A stretch of 64,000 bases of DNA from assembly GCF_025452195.1 (NCBI RefSeq), contig NZ_CP104973.1:3809774-3873773 (forward strand), in the 5' to 3' direction. This document shows positions 42,848 through 51,465 of this stretch, piece after piece. The number at the start of each line of letters is the position of its first letter. The first letter of the stretch is position 1. This DNA comes from Phyllobacterium zundukense (GTDB lineage Bacteria; Pseudomonadota; Alphaproteobacteria; Rhizobiales; Rhizobiaceae). Both the position numbers and the translations under genes were made by a program. A model generated the notes under the pieces. It was not told the DNA's origin and made no database searches. It was given only the letters and a program-made list of their open reading frames with translations.

Positions 42848-43786
42848 TTACCGCTCCATGGGTCGGTTTTCAGGCAGTGGTATGAATTCTTCCTCGTCGC
42901 CTGGCACGATATCGAAACGGCCCGTGCGCCATTCTTCTTTTGCCTGCTCGATCCGTTCCTGGGACGAAGACACGAAATTCCACCAGATATAGCGCTTGGA
43001 CGCCAGAGCAGCACCTCCAAACAGCATCAGGTGCGCGCCTTGCGGTGCACGGACAATGATCTCGTCACCGGCGCGGAACACCAATAGACGGTCCGCCGGG
43101 AAGTTCTCTCCGGCAACTTCTACCGAGCCGTCCAGCGTATAGATGGCCCGCTCTTCGGCAATGTTGGCTGGCAACTGAATATGGCTTCCGGGATCAAGCC
43201 GAATGTCCACGTAAAGCGTTTCCGCATGCTGTTTGACGGGAGAACCAGCCCCATGGAACTTGCCCATGACGATACGCGCTTCCATACCTGCTTCGCGCAG
43301 GACAGGCAGTTCACCTACGCCTGTATTGGCAAAGGCCGGGTTGATTTCCTCCAGATGATCTGGCAGTGCGAGCCAGGTCTGCAGCCCCGAAATCGGCAAC
43401 GGCTCGGTCCGCAGCTCCTCCGGTGAACGTTCTGAATGAACGATTCCGCGGCCGGCCGTCATGAGATTGACGTCACCAGGTTTGATGACCATTTCCGTGC
43501 CGAGGCTGTCGCGGTGGCGTATATTCCCATCGAAAAGATAGGTTACAGTCGAAAGGCCGATATGCGGATGCGGCCGCACGTCAAGCGCATCGGTCGGGCG
43601 AAGGATCGCCGGGCCCATCCGGTCGAAGAAAATGAAGGGACCGACAAGTCGGCGCTTGGCGCTCGGCAGGGCACGCCGCACTTCGAGCCCGCCAATATCG
43701 CTGGTGCGCGGGATAATTAGCGTCTCGATTGCATCGATTGCTGCCAAGTCACCTATCTTGGGGTCTGGGCAAGGGGAAAAACTCAT
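42848..43786 (-). CDS. Pirin family protein
   Basis: 312 residues, a double cupin. The N-terminal cupin has the metal ligands in [28 protein letters not shown] and [16 protein letters not shown], and the C-terminal cupin the [29 protein letters not shown] block. Bacterial pirins bind Fe(II), and some oxidise quercetin or regulate metabolic enzymes, so no single function is given. It begins 71 bp after xseB ends and lies 13 bp before the dxs start region on the same strand. Confidence 0.92.
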   Translation of the reverse strand: MSFSPCPDPKIGDLAAIDAIETLIIPRTSDIGGLEVRRALPSAKRRLVGPFIFFDRMGPAILRPTDALDVRPHPHIGLSTVTYLFDGNIRHRDSLGTEMVIKPGDVNLMTAGRGIVHSERSPEELRTEPLPISGLQTWLALPDHLEEINPAFANTGVGELPVLREAGMEARIVMGKFHGAGSPVKQHAETLYVDIRLDPGSHIQLPANIAEERAIYTLDGSVEVAGENFPADRLLVFRAGDEIIVRAPQGAHLMLFGGAALASKRYIWWNFVSSSQERIEQAKEEWRTGRFDIVPGDEEEFIPLPENRPMER

Positions 43787-43857
43787 GTGCGTTACTCCGG
43801 AGGGGTCGAGACGCCAGCATAACGGTTCATCGCCTTACTGAACAGCATCGCTGTGCT

Positions 43858-44112
43858 TCACTCCGGATCGAGCGGCTCTGTGCCGACGGGTTCACCGTTA
43901 CGGCCAAGACGGATTTTCTGCACTTTGTCTTCAGCAGCGCTCAAGAGCGTATCGCAATGCTTCTTGAGGGCTTCTCCCCGTTCATAGATCCGGATCGACT
44001 GTTCAAGTGGCACATCACCACGTTCCAGATCATCAACTATTTTTTCCAGCTGATCGAGCGCCTGCTCAAAGCTCATGGCAGCGATATCGGAATTGTTCTG
44101 TACATCGGCCAT
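43858..44112 (-). CDS. xseB: Exodeoxyribonuclease VII small subunit
   Basis: 84 residues, normal length. The family helix-pair [57 protein letters not shown] is intact. It forms a complex with XseA (not in this window) to digest single-stranded DNA. It starts 3 bp after the deacetylase-fold gene ends, so both are probably cotranscribed. Confidence 0.95.
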   Translation of the reverse strand: MADVQNNSDIAAMSFEQALDQLEKIVDDLERGDVPLEQSIRIYERGEALKKHCDTLLSAAEDKVQKIRLGRNGEPVGTEPLDPE

Positions 44113-44115
44113 GCT

Positions 44116-45042
44116 TCATCCTCCCATCAACCGTCTTATATGCGCGCCCGCCGAGAGCGACATACCTTTCAGGTCGTAGCCGCCTTCCAGAAGGCTGACA
44201 AGGCGGTTTGACGCATAGCTCCCAGCTCTTTCCATCAGGGCACCTGTCGCCCAGTCAAAATCATCCTCGTTCAGATTTATTTCCGCCAACGGGTCGCGAT
44301 GATGAGCATCGAAGCCGGCAGAAACGATAATCAGCTCCGGCCGAAACTCATCGATAGCGGGGAGAATACGCGTGTTGAATGCTTCTCTGAAATGGTCGCT
44401 GCCAGTCTGCGGACTGAGAGGCGCATTGATGATATTGCCAGCACCCGTTTCGTCCTTTGCTCCGGTGCCCGGATAGAGCGGCATCTGATGCGTCGAACAG
44501 TAAAGCACCGACGGATCATCCCAGAAGATGTCCTGCGTACCATTGCCGTGATGCACGTCCCAATCGACGATTGCAACACGTTCAATGCCATGGGCTTTTT
44601 GGGCGTGCCTAGCTGCGATCGCGGCGCTGTTGAACAGACAAAAGCCCATGGCTTTGTCCCGCTCTGCGTGGTGGCCGGGGGGACGCGAAGCCACGAAGAC
44701 ATTGTCCGCGACACCAGTAAATACGTCATCCACAGCAGCATTGGCGGCACCGATTGCCGTCAAAACCGCTTCCCAGCTTTTGGGGCTCACAGTCGTATCC
44801 GAATCGACTCGAGTCAGTCCTTCTTCGGGGATGGTACTGCGTACACGTTCAATAAACGTCTGGGGATGTGTATAAAGGATCGTTGTTTCGTCGCCCATTG
44901 GTGCCTGGACGCGATCCAGTGCATCGAAGGTGCTATCCTCCAGCACCTTGTTGAGCGCGCGCAATCGATCCGGCCGTTCAGGATGCCCCGGAGGGGTCAA
45001 ATGTTCCAGATAAATCGGGTGCGAATAAAGACGAGTTACCAT
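44116..45042 (-). CDS. Histone deacetylase superfamily amidohydrolase
   Basis: 308 residues from ATG 45042. The zinc-hydrolase core has RPPGHHAERDKAMGFCLFN (tandem His), VAIVDWDVHHGNGTQDIFWDD (zinc Asp and His) and IIVSAGFDAHHRDPLAEINL. The family includes acetoin-utilisation AcuC and acetylpolyamine amidohydrolases; bacterial members remove acetyl groups from polyamines or proteins, and the substrate here is unknown. It is close to xseB, an arrangement known in alphaproteobacteria. Confidence 0.92.
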   Translation of the reverse strand: MVTRLYSHPIYLEHLTPPGHPERPDRLRALNKVLEDSTFDALDRVQAPMGDETTILYTHPQTFIERVRSTIPEEGLTRVDSDTTVSPKSWEAVLTAIGAANAAVDDVFTGVADNVFVASRPPGHHAERDKAMGFCLFNSAAIAARHAQKAHGIERVAIVDWDVHHGNGTQDIFWDDPSVLYCSTHQMPLYPGTGAKDETGAGNIINAPLSPQTGSDHFREAFNTRILPAIDEFRPELIIVSAGFDAHHRDPLAEINLNEDDFDWATGALMERAGSYASNRLVSLLEGGYDLKGMSLSAGAHIRRLMGG

Positions 45043-45164
45043 TAAAGCTTTCTGCAACAGCAAAAGGGCGTGAGCATGACCAGGCAGTCACGCACAAATT
45101 TGCACCAGCTACCCGCAGTTGTACAAGAGACAAGTCAGCGAATTCTACCGTACGTGCCGATTGG

Positions 45165-46448
45165 TCAAGCTATGCTCAATGCCTGCGTCAGATCGGCAAT
45201 CAAGTCATCCGGATGTTCGATGCCGATCGACAACCTGATCGTTGAATCCAGCACGCCGATGCGCTGGCGCACGTCGATGGGGACGCCCGAATGAGTCATC
45301 GTTGCCGGATGGCTGGCGAGCGACTCCGTTCCGCCGAGGCTCACGGCAAGCTTCAATATCTGCAGGGCGTTGAGGAACTTGAAGGCCGCGGGCTGTCCAC
45401 CTACAATGTCAAATGAGAATGTCGAGCCAGCTCCGGTGCACTGAGCGGCAAACGTTTTGCCAAGCGGTGAAGACGCGTCGTGGTACGGGAGATAGTGTAT
45501 TTTCTCGACCTTCGGATGGTCACGAAGGAAATTGGCAATGGCCAAGGCGTTATTGTCAGCCTTCTCCATGCGAATACTGAGAGTTTCGAGTGATCGGCCG
45601 AGCATCCAGCAGGAATGCGGATCGAGTTGCGTACCGATCGCGCCACGCAGAGCTTTGACCTGCTTCATCACGGCTCTTGATCCGAGCGCTGCTCCGGCAA
45701 TCAAATCGGAGTGACCACCGACATATTTTGTCAGCGAATACAGCGAAATATCCGCGCCGTGCTCGATGGGCCGTTGGAATACCGGTCCAAGCAACGTGTT
45801 GTCGCAAGCGATTATCGGGCGGTGGCCCTGCTTTTCGCCAATAGCCTCGGCGATCCGGCGGATCATTGCCACATTAACCAGGCTGTTGGTTGGATTGGCT
45901 GGCGTTTCGATCAGGATGACCGAGACACGGCCTTTCTGCATCGCCTGATCAGCCGCAGCTTGTACCGAAGCTTCGTTCACGCCGTCAGCGAAGCCCACGG
46001 CTGCAACGCCCATGTTGAGGAACGTCTTGGCGAGCAGCGTTTCCGTGCCACCATAAAGCGGCTGCGAGTGCAGGATCGAGTCGCCCGGACGGACGAAGGC
46101 AAACAGGGTCGTGGCAATCGCCGACATTCCCGAGGAAAAAACCGCACAGTTTTCCGTGCGCTCATAGACAGCCAGCCGGTCCTCGACGATTTCGCTATTG
46201 GGATGATTAAAACGTGAGTAGACCAGACCAGCCGCCGTACCGGCCGGCGGTTCTTTGCGACCAGAGACAAAATCGAAGAAATCCCGGCCTTCTTCCGCGG
46301 ACTTGAATACGAAGGTCGAGGTCAAGAATACAGGTGGTTTGACAGCCCCCTCGGATAGTTCCGGGTCGTAGCCGTAGTTCAGCATCAGCGTCTCAGGATG
46401 CAGTTCGTGATTGCCGATATGCGTTTTGGAGGGATGGGGAGCGGTCAT
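45165..46448 (-). CDS. Cys/Met-metabolism PLP enzyme (cystathionine gamma-synthase/methionine gamma-lyase family)
   Basis: 427 residues. PLP Lys is in [17 protein letters not shown], with [49 protein letters not shown] and the C-terminal [21 protein letters not shown] all intact. The length and the [15 protein letters not shown] style suggest the cystathionine gamma-synthase-like group annotated as a family of uncertain reaction in rhizobia. It could be a gamma-synthase, a lyase or an O-acetylhomoserine sulfhydrylase. An extended -10 promoter and a 5' hairpin are seen just upstream. Confidence 0.9.
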   Translation of the reverse strand: MTAPHPSKTHIGNHELHPETLMLNYGYDPELSEGAVKPPVFLTSTFVFKSAEEGRDFFDFVSGRKEPPAGTAAGLVYSRFNHPNSEIVEDRLAVYERTENCAVFSSGMSAIATTLFAFVRPGDSILHSQPLYGGTETLLAKTFLNMGVAAVGFADGVNEASVQAAADQAMQKGRVSVILIETPANPTNSLVNVAMIRRIAEAIGEKQGHRPIIACDNTLLGPVFQRPIEHGADISLYSLTKYVGGHSDLIAGAALGSRAVMKQVKALRGAIGTQLDPHSCWMLGRSLETLSIRMEKADNNALAIANFLRDHPKVEKIHYLPYHDASSPLGKTFAAQCTGAGSTFSFDIVGGQPAAFKFLNALQILKLAVSLGGTESLASHPATMTHSGVPIDVRQRIGVLDSTIRLSIGIEHPDDLIADLTQALSIA

Positions 46449-46457
46449 GGCAGTCTC

Positions 46458-46483
46458 CTCGCTGAATGAGCCTATCCAGCGAG
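46458..46483 (-). promoter_or_regulatory. Leader hairpin overlapping the ribosome site of the PLP-enzyme gene
   Basis: CTCGCTG and CAGCGAG arms (7 bp) enclose a 12 base loop. The 3' arm ends inside the GAGGAGA Shine-Dalgarno of the gene starting at 46448. Transcription from the TATAAT at 46484-46489 would begin at or near the first arm, so the hairpin would sit at the very 5' end of the mRNA. Confidence 0.5.
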
Positions 46484-46492
46484 ATTATAGCA
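46484..46492 (-). promoter_or_regulatory. Extended -10 promoter candidate
   Basis: On the minus strand the sequence reads TGCTATAAT, a perfect TATAAT with the TGn extension, about 35 bases before the ATG at 46448. No convincing -35 hexamer is present, as often seen with extended -10 promoters. Confidence 0.5.
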
Positions 46493-46552
46493 AATCCAAC
46501 GACCATTCCTTGCTATTTTGAAGCGGCCTTCGCAACAAGCGAGAGCCAGTTT

Positions 46553-47656
46553 TCAAATAATGTCGGTCTTGGTGATCTGGATACCAAAGCCTTCGAGCCC
46601 GACATAGTGCCGTTCGCGCGAAGACAGTAGACGGATCGACGTAATACCAAGATCCTTCAATATCTGGGCGCCAAGCCCGATTTGACGCCATTCCTCTTCG
46701 CGCACGCGCGCTTCAGCGTGGGCTTCGCGCTCCTGCAATGCCGCGCGATTGCGGTCATCATCCCGGCCAACACCGACCGATCCTTCGCGCAGATAGACAA
46801 TCACTCCGCGCTTTTCCTCGGCGATGCGCTTCATGATACTGTCCAGCGTGTTGCGGGCGCCGAATACATCACTCAGCACATCCTCACGCTGTAGGCGAAC
46901 AGGAACATCCTCACCATCGCGAATATCGCCATAGACAATGGCGGCATGGTGCATTGGCTCCCATGGCAGTGCGTATGTTATCGCAGTGGCCTGTCCGGCG
47001 CATGTATCGATCACGTACTCGCCAATTCGCTCGATCAGCGTTTCCTTGCGCTGGCGGTAGGCAATGAGATCGGCGACTGTTACCTGCTGGAGGTTATGCG
47101 TTTCGGCAAAGCCTGCAACCTGGGGGCCACGCATAACCGAACCGTCGTCGTTCACCAACTCGCAAATGACTCCGACAGGAGGCAGGCCCGCCAGCTTGCA
47201 AAGATCAACCGCAGCCTCTGTATGGCCGGAACGCATCAATACGCCTCCTTCGCGGGCCACCAGCGGAAAGATGTGACCGGGACGCACGAAATCGACGGCA
47301 CCGGCATTTGGATTGGCAAGGTTTCTGGCTGTCAACGTGCGATCTTCAGCCGAGATGCCGGTCGTCGTGCCATGTTTGTAGTCGACAGTGACGGTAAACG
47401 CCGTCGAATGGGGCGCATCATTGTCGGCCACCATTGGCGCGAGATTCAAACGTTTGGCGTGCTCGCGGGTCATCGGCGTGCAGACAATGCCTGAAGTGTG
47501 GCGAACGATGAAGGCCATCTTCTCGGGCGTACAGTGAACTGCGGCGACGATCAGATCACCTTCGTTCTCGCGGCCGTCATCGTCCATGACAACCACGATT
47601 TCACCGCGTTCGAAAGCGCGTAGGGCATCGACGACCCGTTTTTGATTGTAGGCCAT
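46553..47656 (-). CDS. ribB: 3,4-dihydroxy-2-butanone-4-phosphate synthase with degenerate GTP cyclohydrolase II domain
   Basis: 367 residues from ATG 47656 (MAYNQKRVVDALRAFERG). The RibB half (1-205) is intact: VMDDDGRENEGDLIVAAV, GIVCTPMT and SGHTEAAVDLCKLAG. The second half follows the RibA fold (YVIDTCAGQATAITYALPWEP) but the zinc motif Cys-x10-Cys-x-Cys is absent, being replaced by QREDVLSDVFGARNTLDSIM. It is therefore probably active only as RibB; a separate GTP cyclohydrolase II is expected elsewhere. It converts ribulose 5-phosphate for riboflavin synthesis. aroC ends 16 bp upstream of its start. Confidence 0.92.
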   Translation of the reverse strand: MAYNQKRVVDALRAFERGEIVVVMDDDGRENEGDLIVAAVHCTPEKMAFIVRHTSGIVCTPMTREHAKRLNLAPMVADNDAPHSTAFTVTVDYKHGTTTGISAEDRTLTARNLANPNAGAVDFVRPGHIFPLVAREGGVLMRSGHTEAAVDLCKLAGLPPVGVICELVNDDGSVMRGPQVAGFAETHNLQQVTVADLIAYRQRKETLIERIGEYVIDTCAGQATAITYALPWEPMHHAAIVYGDIRDGEDVPVRLQREDVLSDVFGARNTLDSIMKRIAEEKRGVIVYLREGSVGVGRDDDRNRAALQEREAHAEARVREEEWRQIGLGAQILKDLGITSIRLLSSRERHYVGLEGFGIQITKTDII

Positions 47657-47672
47657 AGGAGCGTCCCCTTGC

Positions 47673-48767
47673 TTAGATACGGCCGGTCTGGCCGCGATGT
47701 CTGAGATAATGATCTGCGATGGCGCACGCCACCATTGCTTCGCCGATCGGCACGGCACGAATACCGACACATGGGTCATGTCTGCCCTTGGTCATGATAT
47801 CGACCTGATTTCCATCGGCATCGATGCTCCGGCGCGGCGTCAAAATCGATGATGTCGGCTTGACGGCAAAGCGCGCGACGACCGGTGCGCCGCTGGAAAT
47901 GCCGCCCAGAATGCCACCGGCATGGTTGGACAGGAAAATTGGCTTGCCGTCGTTACCCATCCGCATTTCGTCAGCGTTTTCCTCACCGGTAAGTCGCGCA
48001 GTGTCGAAACCATCGCCAATCTCTACGCCTTTCACGGCATTGATCGACATGAGATAGCTGGCGATATCCTGATCAAGCTTGCCGTAGATCGGAGCACCGA
48101 GACCTGCCGGAACGTTCTCCGCCACGACTTCAACAATAGCACCAATGGAAGACCCTGCCTTGCGAATGCCGTCCAGATAGTCCGCGAATATGTCGACCGA
48201 CCCCGCGTCCGGTGTGAAGAATGGATTGTTGTTTACCTCATCCCAATCCCAACGGCTGCGATCGATGGTATGTATTCCCATCCCAACCAGTGCTCCACGC
48301 ACAACGAGATCGGGCACCACCTTGCGCGCTATGGCGCCGGCGGCAACGCGCGCAGCGGTTTCACGCGCCGAAGAACGTCCGCCGCCCCGATAGTCGCGGA
48401 TCCCATATTTGACATCATAGGTGTAGTCGGCGTGACCCGGACGATACTGGCGAGCGATATCGCCGTAATCTTTGGAACGCTGATCGGTGTTCTCGATCAT
48501 CATCGAGATCGGCGTCCCCGTCGAAATCATGGTAACGCCGTCATCTTGCAGCATAACGCCGGAAAGCACGCGGACCTGATCAGGCTCGCGACGTTGCGTG
48601 GTGTATTTCGACTGCCCGGGCCTGCGTTTATCGAGGTACGACTGGATCTCCGCCTCAGTGAAGGAAATGCCGGGAGGGCAGCCATCGACCACGCATCCAA
48701 GCGCAATTCCATGGCTCTCACCCCATGTGGTGACGCGAAAAAGATGACCGAAAGTATTGTGCGACAT
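47673..48767 (-). CDS. aroC: Chorismate synthase
   Basis: 364 residues, full length. The start [20 protein letters not shown] and the motifs [86 protein letters not shown] and [19 protein letters not shown] are all canonical. It removes phosphate from EPSP to give chorismate and needs reduced FMN. The next gene on the strand, ribB, starts flavin synthesis, so the pairing is notable. The 10.6 kb element is integrated about 225 bp upstream of its start. Confidence 0.97.
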   Translation of the reverse strand: MSHNTFGHLFRVTTWGESHGIALGCVVDGCPPGISFTEAEIQSYLDKRRPGQSKYTTQRREPDQVRVLSGVMLQDDGVTMISTGTPISMMIENTDQRSKDYGDIARQYRPGHADYTYDVKYGIRDYRGGGRSSARETAARVAAGAIARKVVPDLVVRGALVGMGIHTIDRSRWDWDEVNNNPFFTPDAGSVDIFADYLDGIRKAGSSIGAIVEVVAENVPAGLGAPIYGKLDQDIASYLMSINAVKGVEIGDGFDTARLTGEENADEMRMGNDGKPIFLSNHAGGILGGISSGAPVVARFAVKPTSSILTPRRSIDADGNQVDIMTKGRHDPCVGIRAVPIGEAMVACAIADHYLRHRGQTGRI

Positions 48768-48991
48768 AAGCGTACTCGACGTTTTGTCAGGGGGTTTTAT
48801 GAGCGTTTACTCCTGTGGTCAAACCCGCCGTTGAAATTCCTTTATCCCACACGAAAAAAGCAATTGTTTTGCCACGTACGTGACTAGGCAGTTTTAAGGA
48901 CGGCTAAAAGCGGAAAAAACCAATAAAAACAAGCTATCTTCGGTATACATTGGAAACCAAGATTTCCATTTGGCAATGGGATTTCTAACTT

Positions 48992-49017
48992 TTCTTGCCA
49001 AATTCTTGCCAAATGTT
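48992..49017. repeat. attL: 26 bp direct repeat, left element end
   Basis: The unit TTCTTGCCAAA occurs twice in tandem followed by TGTT. An identical 26 bp copy is at 59554-59579. It lies 15 bp beyond the integrase stop codon, the usual place for a left attachment core. The flanking bases differ immediately on both sides of the repeat. Confidence 0.9.
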
Positions 49018-49032
49018 CGCTGCCTGTTCCGG

Positions 49033-50241
49033 TCATTCCAGCCCGGCAAAATGCTGGCTGACCATGGCCGTGGCCTTGGCGTCATCGCCTTCGTCGGGAT
49101 GCGCATAAGTTTCCAATGTGAGTCGCGGACTCGCATGTCCCAAACGCTGCGCGACGCTGATGATGGTCGCGCCGGAATTGACCAGCAAACTGCCATGGCT
49201 ATGCCGCCATGCGTGGCAGGGCTGCGCGTCCATTATGCCGACCTTGCGCATCAACCGGCGCAATTTATGGGTCATTTCGATGGGAGGCATCGGCGTCCCG
49301 TCCATCTGCGGAAAAACAAGCATCGGTTTGCGCTGGTATTCCTTGCCCCATTGCAATGCGTATTCGGCCTGCCTGATCTTGTGCTGGCGCAACAGCGCTG
49401 CAATCGAAGGCGGCACGCTGATAGTGCGGAGCGACGATTCGGTTTTGGCCCGCGTCCGCAACACGGTATTGCCGCTGCGATCAACCGCCACCGTGCGCGT
49501 GATCTCGACGACGCCGGTGTCGAGGTTTATATCGCTCCAGCTCAGGCCGAGCAGTTCGCTTCTTCTCAATCCGGTGGCAAGCAGCACGCGGGCGACGAGT
49601 CCGATATGGGGGTAAACCATGCCCTTGGCCTGATAGCGGTCCGCCTGTGCGAGCAGGCGCTTGGTCTCGTCCTTGGTGAGCGCCCGCGCCTTCTTACGCT
49701 TGCTCAAGCTTGGAGCCTTGGCATCCTCTGCCGGGTTATCCCGAAACAGCTTCTGCCGCCGCGCCGCCTCCATGGCAGTGAAAATCACCCGGTGCATCGA
49801 GGCCATGGTCGACGTCGCCAGCGGTTTGCCCTTGCCGGGTTTCGAGCCGCGATGGCCATTGTTGCGCAGGGTGAGATACGCCATTTCGAGATCGTAGCTC
49901 GTCAGCCGCGTTAACAGGATTGTGCCGATATGCGGCATCAGGCGGTTGATGTTGTTGCGGTAGGACCGCAGGGTATCGGCGCTGCGGGTTTCGCCATCCT
50001 GCTCGATATCGTCGAGCCAGCGGTTGCAAAAACCGGCGACGGTCAAGTCTTCCGGGTCGCCATAGCCGCCTTCAACCTCGGTCTCGACCTTGGTCTTGAA
50101 CGCCTTGGCATCCTTGGCATTGTCAAAGTTTTTCGACGGCTGCTTGATGACGATGCCGGTCCGGTCCTTCAGCGTCCATTGCACCTTCCAGTACTTCGTG
50201 CCTTTCGGCGTTTTCTTGGTGTAGATGTTGGCCATGGTCAT
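49033..50241 (-). CDS. Tyrosine-type site-specific integrase
   Basis: 402 residues from ATG 50241, which overlaps the stop of the upstream gene (ATGA). N-terminal arm-type DNA-binding segment (IYTKKTPKGTKYWKVQW), SAM-like core-binding domain (about 65-170) and catalytic domain (175-390). The Arg is in ATGLRRSELLGLSW, the His-Arg block reads HAWRHSHGSLLV, the second His is in LGHASPRLTLETYAH and the nucleophile Tyr is in the same block. All residues needed for recombination are present. It should act on the 26 bp repeats at 48992 and 59554. Confidence 0.95.
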   Translation of the reverse strand: MTMANIYTKKTPKGTKYWKVQWTLKDRTGIVIKQPSKNFDNAKDAKAFKTKVETEVEGGYGDPEDLTVAGFCNRWLDDIEQDGETRSADTLRSYRNNINRLMPHIGTILLTRLTSYDLEMAYLTLRNNGHRGSKPGKGKPLATSTMASMHRVIFTAMEAARRQKLFRDNPAEDAKAPSLSKRKKARALTKDETKRLLAQADRYQAKGMVYPHIGLVARVLLATGLRRSELLGLSWSDINLDTGVVEITRTVAVDRSGNTVLRTRAKTESSLRTISVPPSIAALLRQHKIRQAEYALQWGKEYQRKPMLVFPQMDGTPMPPIEMTHKLRRLMRKVGIMDAQPCHAWRHSHGSLLVNSGATIISVAQRLGHASPRLTLETYAHPDEGDDAKATAMVSQHFAGLE

Positions 50242-50915
50242 GCAACTCCCTTGGCAAGACTTGCCGCCGCCCGGCAGGTGGTTGAGCAGTATTTCGTTCC
50301 GGCGCGGTAAACCGGAAACCAGTCATTGCAATGCAGGCAGGTGTTCATCGGCAGGCGTGCGTCGATCATGTGCGCAGCGCTGCCGTGCAGAAAGGCGTCC
50401 AAGCTGGGGGCAAACGGCTGCGTTGCCAATCTCCCTTCACCCGGCACAACGTGAGGTGAAAACCGGATCAGCAGCTTGGTTATTTCCAGAAGGTCGGTGA
50501 GAGCGGCGGTGCAGGCTGCGGCATCGGCCTCAATCCGTGCCACGCCGTCCGTGTCGCGTTCGCCAAAGAGCGCCGCCGCCGCTTGCAGCGTCTTCTTCAC
50601 GCCGGACCAGCGCGCCGTCGTCAATGTCGAGTTCGGGGTCATGAATTTGAACGGATCGCCCTTGCGCTGCATCCAGTCCGTCACCGCTTCCCTGTCGTCG
50701 AGCGACATGCTGGCGAAGCTGCGCCACCAGCCGTTTGGCCGCTTCTCGGTAAACGGGCGACCGTTGCCGCTGAGTTCGAACTTCCAGACCTGTTCTTCTC
50801 CGTCCGGCTCATCGTTCGGTCCGCTGCTGTAAAGCACCGTCTGGCGGTCGACGACCTTGGCCGCTGGCCAGCAGTGGCCGTAATAGGTCAGGCGGGAAAA
50901 AACGTAATCGGCCAT
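50238..50915 (-). CDS. Zinc-ribbon protein coupled to the integrase
   Basis: 225 residues from ATG 50915 with GGAGAG upstream. The C-terminal 35 residues hold a four-cysteine pattern, CLHCNDWFPVYRAGTKYCSTTC, like treble-clef or CGNR-type zinc fingers. The N-terminal 180 residues are not recognised; they include aromatic-rich YVFSRLTYYGHCW and WWRSFASMSLDDREAVTDWM. Its TGA overlaps the integrase ATG, so the two are translated together. A control role in integration or excision is an inference from coupling only. Confidence 0.75.
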   Translation of the reverse strand: MADYVFSRLTYYGHCWPAAKVVDRQTVLYSSGPNDEPDGEEQVWKFELSGNGRPFTEKRPNGWWRSFASMSLDDREAVTDWMQRKGDPFKFMTPNSTLTTARWSGVKKTLQAAAALFGERDTDGVARIEADAAACTAALTDLLEITKLLIRFSPHVVPGEGRLATQPFAPSLDAFLHGSAAHMIDARLPMNTCLHCNDWFPVYRAGTKYCSTTCRAAASLAKGVA

Positions 50916-50984
50916 GTTCAAATGCTCTCCAACGCGCTTACGGTGCGCTAATGTCGGCAAATTACGTCAGAGACGTTTACAGTG

Positions 50985-50998
50985 CAAGTCTATACTTG
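50985..50998. promoter_or_regulatory. Candidate operator in the divergent control region
   Basis: CAAGT-CTAT-ACTTG is a perfect 5 bp inverted repeat with a 4 base spacer, between the leftward zinc-ribbon/integrase unit (start 50915) and the rightward excisionase-like gene (start 51055). ACGT-CAGAG-ACGT lies just upstream (about 50965-50977). This is the position of an early phage control region. No repressor was identified among the genes read. Confidence 0.4.
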
Positions 50999-51054
50999 TT
51001 TAAGCGGATATTTGTAGCTATTATCGCTTTATCGTACCGCCGAGGAGGTTAACA

Positions 51055-51264
51055 ATGGCAAACGCGAGCAACTTTGACCGCAAGCGCGCTCCGCGCCGCA
51101 AAGGCCCCGGAAACACCATCAAAGGAACCGCCGAGAAGCTCGACGTTTCCGAAAAGAAGGTGCGCGAATTCATCCGCGACGGCATTATTACGCCTGTCGC
51201 GTTCGGCAAGCTGGTGCGGATACCGGATGCGCAGATCGAAAAAGTGAGGGAAATCTTCGCTTAA
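51055..51264 (+). CDS. Small helix-turn-helix protein, excisionase-like
   Basis: 69 residues with a very strong ribosome site (GAGGAGG). A basic N-terminus (RKRAPRRKGPG) precedes a winged-helix DNA-binding unit of the MerR/Xis type: TIKGTAEKLDVSEKKVREFIRDGIITPVAFGKLVRIPDAQIEKVREIF. Such proteins direct excision by bending att DNA. It is divergent from the integrase unit, the typical layout for a recombination directionality factor or early regulator. Confidence 0.75.
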   Translation: MANASNFDRKRAPRRKGPGNTIKGTAEKLDVSEKKVREFIRDGIITPVAFGKLVRIPDAQIEKVREIFA

Positions 51265-51314
51265 ATTTTACAGCCAGCGGGTCGCTGGAGACCATCAAAA
51301 AGGGGAGCCTCGTG

Positions 51315-51371
51315 GGGCGGGTTATGACGATCCGCTTCACAAACAACAAACCCGCCCGGATGAGGGGCGGG
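51315..51371 (+). promoter_or_regulatory. Two mutually exclusive GC hairpins (attenuator-like)
   Basis: GGGCGGGTT (51315-51323), AACCCGCCC (51349-51357) and GGGCGGG (51365-51371) share the middle strand, so only one of two hairpins can form at a time. They lie in the 201 bp between the excisionase-like gene and the replication-type gene. No leader peptide or T-run is apparent, so the role is not settled. Confidence 0.4.
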
Positions 51372-51465
51372 CCTGCGCTGGGGGATCAAGACGATACGCT
51401 ACGTCTCGATTTTATCGCGCGGAGCCTGCCGATGCAACCGGGCCGTTGAAAGGCTTCCGGTTTCT

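Noticed and set aside
46449..46560. SAM riboswitch upstream of the PLP-enzyme gene
   Set aside because: The short leader has only a 7 bp hairpin and lacks the conserved SAM-II or SAM-I core motifs as far as I can recognise them.
48768..49040. tRNA gene as integration target
   Set aside because: No tRNA-like cloverleaf or T-arm sequence is visible around either 26 bp repeat.
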